Below, one piece after another: positions 25,288-33,793 of a stretch of 64,000 bases of DNA; the stretch's first letter is position 1, and each line of letters opens with the position of its first letter. A model generated the notes under the pieces. That model had not been told where the DNA came from, ran no database searches, and was given only the letters and a program-made list of their open reading frames with translations. Position numbers and translations under genes: made by a program. The stretch is from JACRLW01 sp046349595 (GTDB taxonomy: Bacteria; Planctomycetota; UBA1135; UBA2386), in NCBI GenBank assembly GCA_046349595.1, contig JAXMCA010000002.1:1054001-1118000 (forward strand), in the 5' to 3' direction.

Positions 25288-25518
25288 ATGGATCACCTGA
25301 CCGACCCTGTGGAGCTTGGAGCTGCCATCCGCCGCGCCCGGCAGGCGGACCGCCTGACCCAGCGCGAGCTGGCCGGGGTCTGCGGTTGCAGTCCGCGCTT
25401 CATCGTCGAACTCGAGCAAGGCAAGCCGACGGCGCAGATCGGGAAGGTGATGCACGTGCTGCGCATGCTCGGCCTGCGCCTCGCCATCGCCTCGCGTGAG
25501 GGGCCGCATGCCTCGTGA
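25288..25518 (+). CDS. hipB: HipB-like antitoxin, XRE-family repressor
   Basis: 76 residues. Helix-turn-helix of the XRE/Cro type: LGAAIRRARQADRLTQREL, then GCSPRFIVELEQGK. HipB neutralises the HipA kinase and represses its own operon; the three palindromes upstream are the expected binding sites. ATG 25288 follows O3 directly. It overlaps hipA by 11 bp, which is normal for translationally coupled toxin-antitoxin genes. Confidence 0.88.
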   Translation: MDHLTDPVELGAAIRRARQADRLTQRELAGVCGCSPRFIVELEQGKPTAQIGKVMHVLRMLGLRLAIASREGPHAS

Positions 25519-26743
25519 ACTCGGCGTGTGGCTCGGTGACGACCACGTCGGCGTGCTCGCGCAGTCGGATGACGGTGCGAAGTCCTTCGCCTACCTCCCC
25601 GACTGGCTCGCGCGCGCCGACGCACGAGCCATCTCCCTCTCCCTCCCGCTGCAAGAGAGTGCGTTCGACGACCGCATCACGCGCGCCTTCTTCGGCGGAC
25701 TGCTACCCGAGGGCGAGGTGCGCGAGCGTCTGGCGCGCTCGCTGGGACGCTCCGCGCGCAACGAGTTCGCCTTGCTCGAGATCATCGGTCGCGAATGCGC
25801 GGGCGCGCTGTCGATCGTCCCACGTGGCGAAGCGCCGCTGCAGAACGGCCGGACCGCGAACGTCGCGCTCGACATCGACGAACTCGCGAAGATCCTCGGT
25901 GATCTCCCGCGACGACCGCTGCACATCGGCGGTGAGACCCGTCTCTCGCTCGCCGGTGCACAGGACAAGCTCGCTCTGGTGGTCCGCGACGACGCCTTCG
26001 AACTCCCGAGTGGCGGCACACCGAGCACGCACATCCTCAAGACGCCCATCGCGGGATTCGAGGACTCGGTGCTCGACGAGTTGTTCTGCCTGCGGCTCGC
26101 GGAGCGGCTCGCATTGCCTGTGGCACCCGCGAAGCTGCTGCGCATCGCCGGGATGGACGTGCTGTGCGTCGAGCGCTTCGACCGGCGACGCGATGTCGAC
26201 GGCTCGCTGCGCCGCGTGCATCAGGAGGACATCTGCCAGGCTCTCGGTATCCCGGCGGATCTCAAGTACCAGGGCGAGGGCGGACCGGGCTTCCCACGCC
26301 TGTTCCAGGTGCTCCGCGAGCACGCGCAGCGCCCCGCCGCCGATGTCCTCGCGCTCTTGCGGGCGGCCGTGTTCGTCTACGTGATCGGCAATGGTGACGC
26401 GCACGCCAAGAACTTCGCGCTGCTGCACCACGCTCATGGCTGTGCGCTCGCACCGCTCTACGACCAACTCTGCACCACGGTGTACCCCTCGCTCTCCACC
26501 TCGCTGGCGATGCGGATCGGATCCGCGCGTCGATTCGACGAGGTCGACGCGGCGGCCTTCGCCCGTTTCGCCAAGGACTGCGGCATCGGCGTCTCGCTGG
26601 TGCGCTCGAACCTGGAGCTGATGGCGTCACGCCTTCCGTCGGCGATCGACGAAGTGCTGGCGGCGGAGCCGGCGCTCGCCGCGTCCCGCGTCGTGGCCGA
26701 TCTCGTCCGCGGTGCCCGCGAGCGGATCGACCGCGTGACCTGA
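25508..26743 (+). CDS. hipA: HipA-like Ser/Thr kinase toxin
   Basis: 411 residues from ATG 25508, with Shine-Dalgarno AGGGG 4 nt upstream. N-terminal HipA subdomain (ISLSLPLQESAFDD, FFGGLLPEGEVRERL), then LSLAGAQDKLALV for nucleotide binding, HILKTPI with the ATP-contacting Lys, catalytic NGDAHAKNF (Asp 297) and metal site APLYDQL. All kinase motifs are intact. HipA toxins phosphorylate glutamyl-tRNA synthetase or related targets and stop translation; the substrate here is unknown. Position at the end of the conflict island suggests addiction or abortive infection. Confidence 0.88.
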   Translation: MPRELGVWLGDDHVGVLAQSDDGAKSFAYLPDWLARADARAISLSLPLQESAFDDRITRAFFGGLLPEGEVRERLARSLGRSARNEFALLEIIGRECAGALSIVPRGEAPLQNGRTANVALDIDELAKILGDLPRRPLHIGGETRLSLAGAQDKLALVVRDDAFELPSGGTPSTHILKTPIAGFEDSVLDELFCLRLAERLALPVAPAKLLRIAGMDVLCVERFDRRRDVDGSLRRVHQEDICQALGIPADLKYQGEGGPGFPRLFQVLREHAQRPAADVLALLRAAVFVYVIGNGDAHAKNFALLHHAHGCALAPLYDQLCTTVYPSLSTSLAMRIGSARRFDEVDAAAFARFAKDCGIGVSLVRSNLELMASRLPSAIDEVLAAEPALAASRVVADLVRGARERIDRVT

Positions 26744-26804
26744 TCCTGCGCCCTCCGCGAAGCGAGGCTGGTCGCGCGGGTCCCCCGCACCCATCCTCTC
26801 GCGC

Positions 26805-28961
26805 ATGTCGGCCCCGCACCCCTGGCTCCCCGTCCTTCTCGCCCTCGCCGCGCTGTCCTGCGCGGCTCCGGCGCAGACGCACAGGCCGAACATCGTCGTG
26901 ATCCTCGCGGACGACATGGGCTGGTCCGATCTGTCGTGCATGGGCGGTGAGATCGCCACGCCCCATCTCGATGCGCTCGCGGCAGCCGGATTGCGCTTCA
27001 CGCAGTTCTACAACACCGGGCGCTGCTGCCCGACGCGGGCCTCGTTGTTGACCGGGCTGTATCCGCATCAGGCCGGCGTGGGGCACATGACGAGCGATTC
27101 GAACCTGCCCGGCTATCGCGGCGAGCTCGGGCGCGACTGCGTGACCATCGCGGAAGTGCTGCGCGCTGCGCACTACCGCACCTACGCCTGCGGCAAGTGG
27201 CACGTGTGCCGCAACGTGAAGCAGGACGGTCCGCGTCACGACTGGCCGCTGCAGCGCGGCTTCGACGAGTTCTATGGCACGCTGGTCGGCGCGGCGAACT
27301 ACTTCGATCCGTCCTGCCTGTGTCGCGGCAACACCTTCGTGTCGGCTGCGGCGGATCCGCTGTATCAGCCGGAGCACTACTACCTGACCGACGCGATCAG
27401 CGACAACGCGGTCGCCTTCCTCGCGAAGCACGGCGAGGAGCACCATGGTGAACCCTTCTTCCTCTACGTCGCCTTCACCGCCGCGCATTGGCCGATGCAG
27501 GCGCCGGTCGATGCGATCGAGGAGCAGCGCGGTCGGTATGCGGAAGGATACGAAGCGTCGCGTGCGAAGCGCTTCGCGCGTCAGAGGGAGATGGGACTGA
27601 TCCACGACGACTGGCAGCGCACAGCGACGGCCGGCGACTGGGACGAGGTGCGCAATCCCGCGTGGGAGCAGCGGTGCATGGAGACCTACGCCGCGATGGT
27701 CCATCGCATGGATGCGGGCATCGGGCGCATCGTCGCGGAGATCACCAGACAGGGAATGCTCGACGACACGCTGATCCTCTACCTGCAGGACAACGGTGCG
27801 TGCGCGGAGGACACCGGGCGCGACGACGTCGCCGCGTGGCACCTCACCGATCTCGCGCCCATGGCTCCCGAGGCGCTCCAACCGCACTACAAGCCGCCGA
27901 TGCAGACGCGCGACGGACTGCCCGTCCTCGGCGGCCCCGAGGTGATGCCCGGACCCGCGAACAGCTACATCGCCTACGGTCGCAACTGGGCCAACGTCTC
28001 GAACACGCCGTTCCGCGAGTACAAGCACTGGGTCCACGAGGGTGGCATCGCGACACCGCTGATCGTGCACTGGCCCGCGGCGATCGCGGAGAAGCGGCGG
28101 GGCGACCTCGAATCGCAGCCCGCGCACCTGATCGACGTGATGGCGACCTGCGTCGATGTCGCCGGTGCCGTGTATCCGAAAGAGGTCGACGGCATCGCGA
28201 TCCAGCCGGCCGAGGGCGCGAGTCTCCGACCCGCGATGAGCGGCGCATCGCTGCAACGCAGCGATCTCCTCTATTGGGAGCACGAGGGCAATCGAGCAGT
28301 GCGCGATGGGCGCTTCAAGTTGGTGGCCAAGGGACCAGGCGGCGCGTGGGAGCTCTACGACATGGAGGCCGACCGCACCGAGATGCACGACCTCGCCGCG
28401 GCGATGCCCGACCGCGTCGCGAAGCTGGCTGCGAGTTGGAACACCTGGGCGCAGCGCGCGAGGGTCCTGCCCTGGCCGTGGACACGCGCCGCATCGGCGA
28501 AACGGAGCTTCGAACTCACCCAGGGCGCGGACCTGCGCGGCGCAGACGCGCCCGATGTCGGCGGTCGCGCGTTGCACGTCGCCGTCCATCTGACCGAGCG
28601 AGGCCGCGGTGTGATCGTCGCGCACGGCGGTGCCACGCACGGCTACGCGCTGTGGCTCGACGCGGACGGCGTGGCCCACGTCGCGCTCCGCCACGGCGGA
28701 CGGCTCGCCACCTTCGATGCCACGCGCGCACTTCCCGAGCACGATTGCGAGCTCGTCCTGGATCTCGCGCGCGATGGGCAGCTCACCCTGCAATGCGACG
28801 GTCGGTCGATCGTGGAGGGCAAGGGTCGCGGTCCGCTGCGCGAGACACCGCAGGAGGGTTGTCAGGTCGGCGACGATGCCGGCGTGGCGGTCGGGGGGTA
28901 CTCCTGCGCGACGCGCTTCACCGGCGTGATCGACAAGGTCTCGATCAAGCTCGACGGCTGA
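26805..28961 (+). CDS. Secreted arylsulfatase (sulfatase family) with C-terminal LamG-like domain
   Basis: 718 residues. A signal peptide (LPVLLALAALSCAAPAQT) precedes the sulfatase core PNIVVILADDMGWSDLSCMG. The formylglycine motif is CCPTR (Cys 74) in RCCPTRASLLTG, as in type I sulfatases. Further family features are YRTYACGKWH and NGACAEDTGRDD. The last ~130 residues are a beta-sandwich resembling LamG (GYALWLDADGVAHVALRHGG). It removes sulfate from sulfated sugars or other esters in the periplasm or outside. Needs an FGE to mature; the FGE domains in this window belong to receptors and a kinase, and none looks like a plain FGE. Confidence 0.9.
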   Translation: MSAPHPWLPVLLALAALSCAAPAQTHRPNIVVILADDMGWSDLSCMGGEIATPHLDALAAAGLRFTQFYNTGRCCPTRASLLTGLYPHQAGVGHMTSDSNLPGYRGELGRDCVTIAEVLRAAHYRTYACGKWHVCRNVKQDGPRHDWPLQRGFDEFYGTLVGAANYFDPSCLCRGNTFVSAAADPLYQPEHYYLTDAISDNAVAFLAKHGEEHHGEPFFLYVAFTAAHWPMQAPVDAIEEQRGRYAEGYEASRAKRFARQREMGLIHDDWQRTATAGDWDEVRNPAWEQRCMETYAAMVHRMDAGIGRIVAEITRQGMLDDTLILYLQDNGACAEDTGRDDVAAWHLTDLAPMAPEALQPHYKPPMQTRDGLPVLGGPEVMPGPANSYIAYGRNWANVSNTPFREYKHWVHEGGIATPLIVHWPAAIAEKRRGDLESQPAHLIDVMATCVDVAGAVYPKEVDGIAIQPAEGASLRPAMSGASLQRSDLLYWEHEGNRAVRDGRFKLVAKGPGGAWELYDMEADRTEMHDLAAAMPDRVAKLAASWNTWAQRARVLPWPWTRAASAKRSFELTQGADLRGADAPDVGGRALHVAVHLTERGRGVIVAHGGATHGYALWLDADGVAHVALRHGGRLATFDATRALPEHDCELVLDLARDGQLTLQCDGRSIVEGKGRGPLRETPQEGCQVGDDAGVAVGGYSCATRFTGVIDKVSIKLDG

Positions 28962-28967
28962 TCGACG

Positions 28968-30428
28968 TCACCGATCCTCGTTCCCCGGAAGCACTGTCTT
29001 CAGCGTGGGGAGCTTGATGCGCAGCCGTGCGAGGAAGTCCTGATCGACGAAATCGCAGTGGCGGATGTCGAGGAACTCGAGCCGGGTCGCGCGGGCGAGG
29101 GCGTCGAAGCACCTCGCGGTGAGGCCGCGTGACTGGCTGATGTCGAGCCGGCGCAGTTCGGGGAGTGTGCACAGGGCGGCGAGGCCCTGATCGGTGATCG
29201 GGTAGCAGGCCGGGATGATCAGCGACTCGAGGTGCACGCAGCGGTCGGCGAGGCGCTTGCAGAACGCGTCGCCGAAGTCGCCGCAGACTTCGAGCGAAGT
29301 GAGCTGGACGGGCAGCGCCTGCGCGAAGGCTTCGTCCTCGCCGTGCACGCCGAACAGGTCGAGCACGCGGAGTGACTTCGCCCTCGACAGTTCGCCGACG
29401 CCCTCGGGAGTGCAGGGCGCGCCGGCGACATCGAGCACGCGCAGGCGGGGCAGACGCGCGATCGCGCGGAGCGCGAAGTCGGTCACGCCGCGGCCCTCGG
29501 CCTTCGCGAATCCCTGGGCACGGTCCCACAGCCGCTTCTGGCGCTCGTCCTTCGGCAGCAGATCGCTGCGCCAGTTGATGCCGTCGATGAGGCCGAGGTC
29601 GAGTTCCTCGAGCTCGCGCAGCGAGACGAGCATCGAGAGCGACTCGCCGTCGAGCTGTTGGCAACCGCGCAGGCTGAGGCGGCGCAGATGCGCACAGTTG
29701 GCGACCGTGCGGAGCGCCCCCGGTCGGAAGCCGTGGTTGAACGACAGATCGAGCGTGCGCAGGGTCAGCATCGACGGCAGGTAGGAGAGCACGTCGTCCT
29801 CCACGTCGATGAAGCTCAACGCGAGCTCTTCGAGATGCTCGAGACGACGCAGCAGGCCGAGTCTGATGCCGGTCACCGACCAGGTGCCCTCCAGCCGCAG
29901 CACACGCAGCTCGGGGAACTTCGCGAAGGACACGAAGGCGGCGTCGGTCACGCCGGGTGGCCTCGGCGTCGAGGCCATCTTCACGCCGAGTCCGTAGACG
30001 CAGACCTCGGCCACGCTGATGCGCAGGCACTCGAGGTTCGGGCAACGCAGCAGCCCCTCGACCATCGCGTCGTCGGCCAGCATCAGGTGCACGGCACGCG
30101 TGTCGGCCGGCAGCTTGGCGACCTCGTCGAGGGACGAGACCTCGCGCCACTCCGGCTCCTGGTACGGGAGCGGCGCGATCTGTTGCGGTTCTTCCGCGCC
30201 GCGCAACCAGGCGATCGATGCGATCACCACCGCGCCGAGCAGAATCGCCGCCGCGGTGAGCCAGTGGGCCGACGCATGCGTTACGCCCTCCGCCGGATCG
30301 TGCGGGACCTCGCCATGTGATCGCCGCGCGAGGACCGCGCGGACCAACGACGGCGCGGCGTCAACACCTGCCCGCTCCCGCAGGACACCCGCGAGCCTCC
30401 TCTCGAAGACCTCATCGTCGAGCTTCAT
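28968..30428 (-). CDS. Membrane leucine-rich-repeat protein, putative anti-sigma partner
   Basis: 486 residues from ATG 30428. N-terminal ~80 residues are a small cytoplasmic domain (LDDEVFERRLAGVLRERAG), then one membrane helix (LTAAAILLGAVVIASIAWL). The rest is an array of leucine-rich repeats (LRVLRLEGTWSVTG, LRTLDLSFNHGFRPGAL, LRRLDISQSRGLTARCF). The start overlaps the end of the ECF sigma gene by 17 bp, as sigma/anti-sigma genes often do. An LRR sensor outside the membrane that holds the sigma factor inside is a sensible reading, but the sigma-binding domain is not recognisable by motif. Confidence 0.82.
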   Translation of the reverse strand: MKLDDEVFERRLAGVLRERAGVDAAPSLVRAVLARRSHGEVPHDPAEGVTHASAHWLTAAAILLGAVVIASIAWLRGAEEPQQIAPLPYQEPEWREVSSLDEVAKLPADTRAVHLMLADDAMVEGLLRCPNLECLRISVAEVCVYGLGVKMASTPRPPGVTDAAFVSFAKFPELRVLRLEGTWSVTGIRLGLLRRLEHLEELALSFIDVEDDVLSYLPSMLTLRTLDLSFNHGFRPGALRTVANCAHLRRLSLRGCQQLDGESLSMLVSLRELEELDLGLIDGINWRSDLLPKDERQKRLWDRAQGFAKAEGRGVTDFALRAIARLPRLRVLDVAGAPCTPEGVGELSRAKSLRVLDLFGVHGEDEAFAQALPVQLTSLEVCGDFGDAFCKRLADRCVHLESLIIPACYPITDQGLAALCTLPELRRLDISQSRGLTARCFDALARATRLEFLDIRHCDFVDQDFLARLRIKLPTLKTVLPGNEDR

Positions 30429-30948
30429 CACGCATCCTCCTCTGCACGCACTCGCGCAGTGCGGCGCGCAGTCGCTGGAGCAGCGTGCGCGCGCCGTGTT
30501 CACCGATCCCGAGTTCCGCTGCGATCCGTTCCCGCGGGGCCTCTTCGACGTAGCGCATCTCGAGGGCTCGACGGCTGCGCTCGGGCAGTGCCCCGACGCA
30601 GCGAGTCATGGCGTCGTGCCAGCCGTCGCCGTCGTCGTGCGCGCAGTCCTGTTCCCAGGTCTCCGCCGCGCGTCGGATCAGCAGCTGCTCGCGGCGCGCC
30701 CGATCGCGACGCTGCCGCATCCAGATCCGCCGCGCGGCACCACGCAGGAACGCGCCCGCATCGCGCCGCGCAACCATTCCGCGGTCGAGCGCGATCAGCA
30801 GCGCGTCCTGCGCGACCTCCTCCGCTTCCGAGGTCGGACAGCCGATGGCCCGCAGGAATCGCACCAGGCCCCGCTGGTGCGCCGTCACGAAGGCGGCGAT
30901 GGCCGCCTCCGTCGCGGGTTCGATTCTGGAGACGGGCTCTCGGATCAC
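30412..30948 (-). CDS. ECF-type sigma factor upstream of the LRR membrane protein
   Basis: 178 residues. Region 2: AHQRGLVRFLRAIGCPTSEA, EEVAQDALLIALDRG and the Arg-rich RRIWMRQRRDRARREQLL. Region 4: LPERSRRALEMRYVEE with helix-turn-helix RERIAAELGIGEHGARTLLQ. Length and layout fit a planctomycete ECF sigma factor. It is the first gene of a two-gene unit with the LRR protein. Confidence 0.88.
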   Translation of the reverse strand: MIREPVSRIEPATEAAIAAFVTAHQRGLVRFLRAIGCPTSEAEEVAQDALLIALDRGMVARRDAGAFLRGAARRIWMRQRRDRARREQLLIRRAAETWEQDCAHDDGDGWHDAMTRCVGALPERSRRALEMRYVEEAPRERIAAELGIGEHGARTLLQRLRAALRECVQRRMRDEARR

Positions 30949-31003
30949 ATCGGGGAGTGTCCCGGGAATGGCCGTGAGTACTCAGCCCGCTCCGAATTCC
31001 CGA

Positions 31004-32059
31004 TCAGTCGAGGAGCGTGACGATGCCGCCGGTCCACACGCTCGGCGCACGCATGCTCGTGGCGGTGAGCCGGTATCCGTAGACGCGCGTGACCGATGCC
31101 GGGGTGGTCGGCGTGTTCGGGAAGGTCAGCGAGCGACCGTTCGAGAGGACGATCGGGAACACGGGTTGGCCGAAGTCGAGTGCGAGCGCCTGACCGAAGA
31201 CCGTGCTGCCGATCAGCGCGGGGTTGAAGGGGATGTTGTCGAGGCTGAACTCCGGGACCGCTCCGTTGGCGTCCGAGGTGCCGATCGCGGAGCTGATCGT
31301 CGGGGCCGCGATCAACGTCGTGCACAGGCCGGGAAGGGTCAGGTTGGAGTTGACGAAGTCGAGGTTGAGGAACACTCCGCTGACCGGCGGCGCGTTGGTC
31401 ACCGTGTAGGCGAGACGGAACCGCGTGAACTGGTTCTTCGCCACGCCGGCCAGGGCCATCGCCGCGCTGCGTCCGGTCGGGATGCAACCGGTGCCGATCG
31501 AGGTGCCCGAGGTGCTCGCCGCGGTGCTGCCGGTCACGCTCTGGAAGTCGTTGCCGTAGTCCGAGGCCGAGGTGTTGTTCTGCGTGCGCACTTCCCACAG
31601 GAAGGGATTGACGCCCGTGTAGACCCACGGCGCATCGAGCGTGAGGTTGAGGTTCCACGGCGCGGGAGTCACACCGGGATTGGCGGTCCAGTCCGGGAAG
31701 TTCACGGGGCGACTCGCGAAGGCGACCGTCGGCGTGCCGAGATAGTTGGCGTCGTAGTTCTCCGAGATCGCGCCGGGCATGACCGAGTCGGAGAGCACGA
31801 TCTCGACATCCATCGTGCGCGCGATCCAGGTCGGGTCGGCGGCGGAGGTGCCGTCACGACGCCACGAGATGCGCTGCACGACCGCGGGCGCCTGACCCAC
31901 GCTCGTCTGGTCGAGCTGCTGCCAGCGCAGATCGTTGTACTTGAACAGGATGTAGTCGTGGTTGCTGCTGCCCTCGGTGGTGAGGTAGCCGGCGGGGCTG
32001 GTGAAGCCCTGCGCCAGGGCGGCGGTCGTGAGGAGCGCGGTGCTGAGGACGGTCTTCAT
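31004..32059 (-). CDS. Secreted protein of unknown function
   Basis: 351 residues with a short signal peptide (MKTVLSTALLTTAALAQ). The body is beta-rich and Asn/Thr-rich. It has the ISWRRDG segment seen as a theme in related secreted proteins at 50696 (ILFRRDWS) and 52586 (LRFRRDSN), and a C-terminal FNPALIGSTVFGQAL segment that resembles the shared C-terminal module of those proteins. No enzyme motif. Probably surface or extracellular. It lies 55 bp upstream of the ECF sigma gene on the same strand and may form a unit with it. Confidence 0.75.
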   Translation of the reverse strand: MKTVLSTALLTTAALAQGFTSPAGYLTTEGSSNHDYILFKYNDLRWQQLDQTSVGQAPAVVQRISWRRDGTSAADPTWIARTMDVEIVLSDSVMPGAISENYDANYLGTPTVAFASRPVNFPDWTANPGVTPAPWNLNLTLDAPWVYTGVNPFLWEVRTQNNTSASDYGNDFQSVTGSTAASTSGTSIGTGCIPTGRSAAMALAGVAKNQFTRFRLAYTVTNAPPVSGVFLNLDFVNSNLTLPGLCTTLIAAPTISSAIGTSDANGAVPEFSLDNIPFNPALIGSTVFGQALALDFGQPVFPIVLSNGRSLTFPNTPTTPASVTRVYGYRLTATSMRAPSVWTGGIVTLLD

Positions 32060-32240
32060 GGGTGGTGTCGTCGTCGGGATTCGGCGGTGCCGGTGAGCAT
32101 CGGAGGAGAGATCAGTGAATCAGGAAAGTGCCCGGCCTGCCCACACCGATCGAGCCCGGGCGGATGACCGGGACCGCACGGTGGCCGCGAGAGTCGTCGC
32201 ACGACCTCGAGGAACGCCGATCCCACCGCCGCGGAGGACA

Positions 32241-32858
32241 TCAGCCGTGCGCGACGAGCACGCGGTTTCCGCCGGGCAGCATCGCGGCGAACAGCTTCGT
32301 CACCGGGTGGTCGACTTCGAGCTCGGGATGGAAGCAGGCGCCGAGCACCGCGCCCTGACGGACGAGGACCGGTTCGCCGTCGCGCGTCGCGAGCACCTCG
32401 CAACGCGGCCCCACCGCGACGATGCGCGGCGCGCGGATGAACACCGCATCCATCGGGTCGGGCAGACCGCTGCCCGTCGAGGTGCGCAGCGCGAAGGTCC
32501 CCGACGCGATCTGACGGCCCCAGCCGTTGCGCGCCACGGTGACGTCGAGCACGCCATAGCTGCGCTGCTCCGGCTCGACGACCCTGCTCGCGCAGAGAAT
32601 CAGTCCGGCGCAGGTCGCGAGCACCGGTCGTCCCGAGCGCAGGAACTCGCCGAGCGGGGCTTCCAGGCCCTGGATCGCGAGCAGCTTGAGCATCGTGCTG
32701 CTCTCACCGCCGGGCAGGACGATCCCGGCGAGCCCGTCGAGATCGCGGGGACGACGCACGGGTCGAGTTGCGATGCCGAGCGAAGCGAGCGCGGCGACGT
32801 GCTCTCGCACGTCGCCTTGCAATGCGAACACGCCGACCGGAGACGACGCGCTTGCCAT
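32241..32858 (-). CDS. pdxT: Pyridoxal 5'-phosphate synthase, glutaminase subunit PdxT
   Basis: 205 residues. Class I glutamine amidotransferase of the deoxyxylulose-5-phosphate-independent vitamin B6 pathway: it frees ammonia from glutamine and channels it to PdxS. Nucleophile Cys 83 in ATCAGLIL, with His 177 and Glu 179 in CFHPELE; glutamine-pocket motif LPGGESSTM. Last gene of the pdxR-pdxS-pdxT unit, 4 bp after pdxS. Confidence 0.95.
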   Translation of the reverse strand: MASASSPVGVFALQGDVREHVAALASLGIATRPVRRPRDLDGLAGIVLPGGESSTMLKLLAIQGLEAPLGEFLRSGRPVLATCAGLILCASRVVEPEQRSYGVLDVTVARNGWGRQIASGTFALRTSTGSGLPDPMDAVFIRAPRIVAVGPRCEVLATRDGEPVLVRQGAVLGACFHPELEVDHPVTKLFAAMLPGGNRVLVAHG

Positions 32859-32862
32859 CGTT

Positions 32863-33774
32863 TCACCAGCCGCGCGGTGCGAACTTCTCGGCCTCCGGCA
32901 TGGTGCGGACATCGAGTCCGCTCATCGGCTGACCGAGTCCGGTCGATGCCTCGGCGAGCGCCATCGGGTCCTCGAAGTTGGCGGCCGCCTTCACGATCGC
33001 GCGCGCTCGCGCAGCCGGATCACCGGACTTGAAGATGCCGCTGCCGACGAACACCGCTTCCGCGCCGAGCTGCATCATCAACGCGGCATCGGCCGGGGTC
33101 GCGATGCCGCCGGCGGAGAAGTTCGGCACCGGCAGCTTCTGCGCCTCGGCGACCCACTGCACCAGCTCCACCGGTACGCGGTATTCGACGGCCTTCTTGG
33201 CCATCGAACGCTCGTCGAGTCCGCGCAGCGCGCGGATGCCCGACATCAGCGCGCGCATGTGACGCACCGCCTCGACCACGTTGCCGGTCCCCGCCTCGCC
33301 CTTGGTGCGGATCATCGCGGCGCCCTCGTGGATGCGTCGCAAGGCCTCGCCGAGGTCGCGGCAGCCGCACACGAAGGGCGTCTTGAAGCCGCGCTTCTCG
33401 ACGTGGAACTCCTCGTCCGCCGGCGTGAGTACCTCGCTCTCGTCGATGCAGTCGACCTCGAGCGCCTCGAGGATCTGCGCCTCGACGAAGTGCCCGATGC
33501 GCACCTTGGCCATCACCGGGATCGAGACCGCCTTCTGGATCTCCTTGATCAGGCGCGGATCCGACATGCGCGCAACGCCGCCATCGCGACGGATGTCGGA
33601 CGGCACGCGCTCCAGCGCCATCACGGCGACGGCACCGGCCTCCTCGGCGATGCGCGCCTGCGCGGCGTCGACGACGTCCATGATGACGCCGCCCTTGAGC
33701 TGTTCGCAGAAGCCGATCTTGCTCTGCACTTCCTGCGGCGTGAAACCGGGGATCGAAGGGAGGGGAGTGGCCAT
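32863..33774 (-). CDS. pdxS: Pyridoxal 5'-phosphate synthase subunit PdxS
   Basis: 303 residues. (beta/alpha)8 enzyme that builds PLP from ribose 5-phosphate, glyceraldehyde 3-phosphate and ammonia. Schiff-base Lys 90 in VMAKVRIGHF and Lys 158 in RTKGEAGTGNVVEAVRHMR; phosphate loop PVPNFSAGGIATPADAAL. Full length with all key residues. ATG 33774 lies 19 bp after the pdxR stop. Confidence 0.97.
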   Translation of the reverse strand: MATPLPSIPGFTPQEVQSKIGFCEQLKGGVIMDVVDAAQARIAEEAGAVAVMALERVPSDIRRDGGVARMSDPRLIKEIQKAVSIPVMAKVRIGHFVEAQILEALEVDCIDESEVLTPADEEFHVEKRGFKTPFVCGCRDLGEALRRIHEGAAMIRTKGEAGTGNVVEAVRHMRALMSGIRALRGLDERSMAKKAVEYRVPVELVQWVAEAQKLPVPNFSAGGIATPADAALMMQLGAEAVFVGSGIFKSGDPAARARAIVKAAANFEDPMALAEASTGLGQPMSGLDVRTMPEAEKFAPRGW

Positions 33775-33793
33775 GGGGGAGCAGTCCTTGGAA

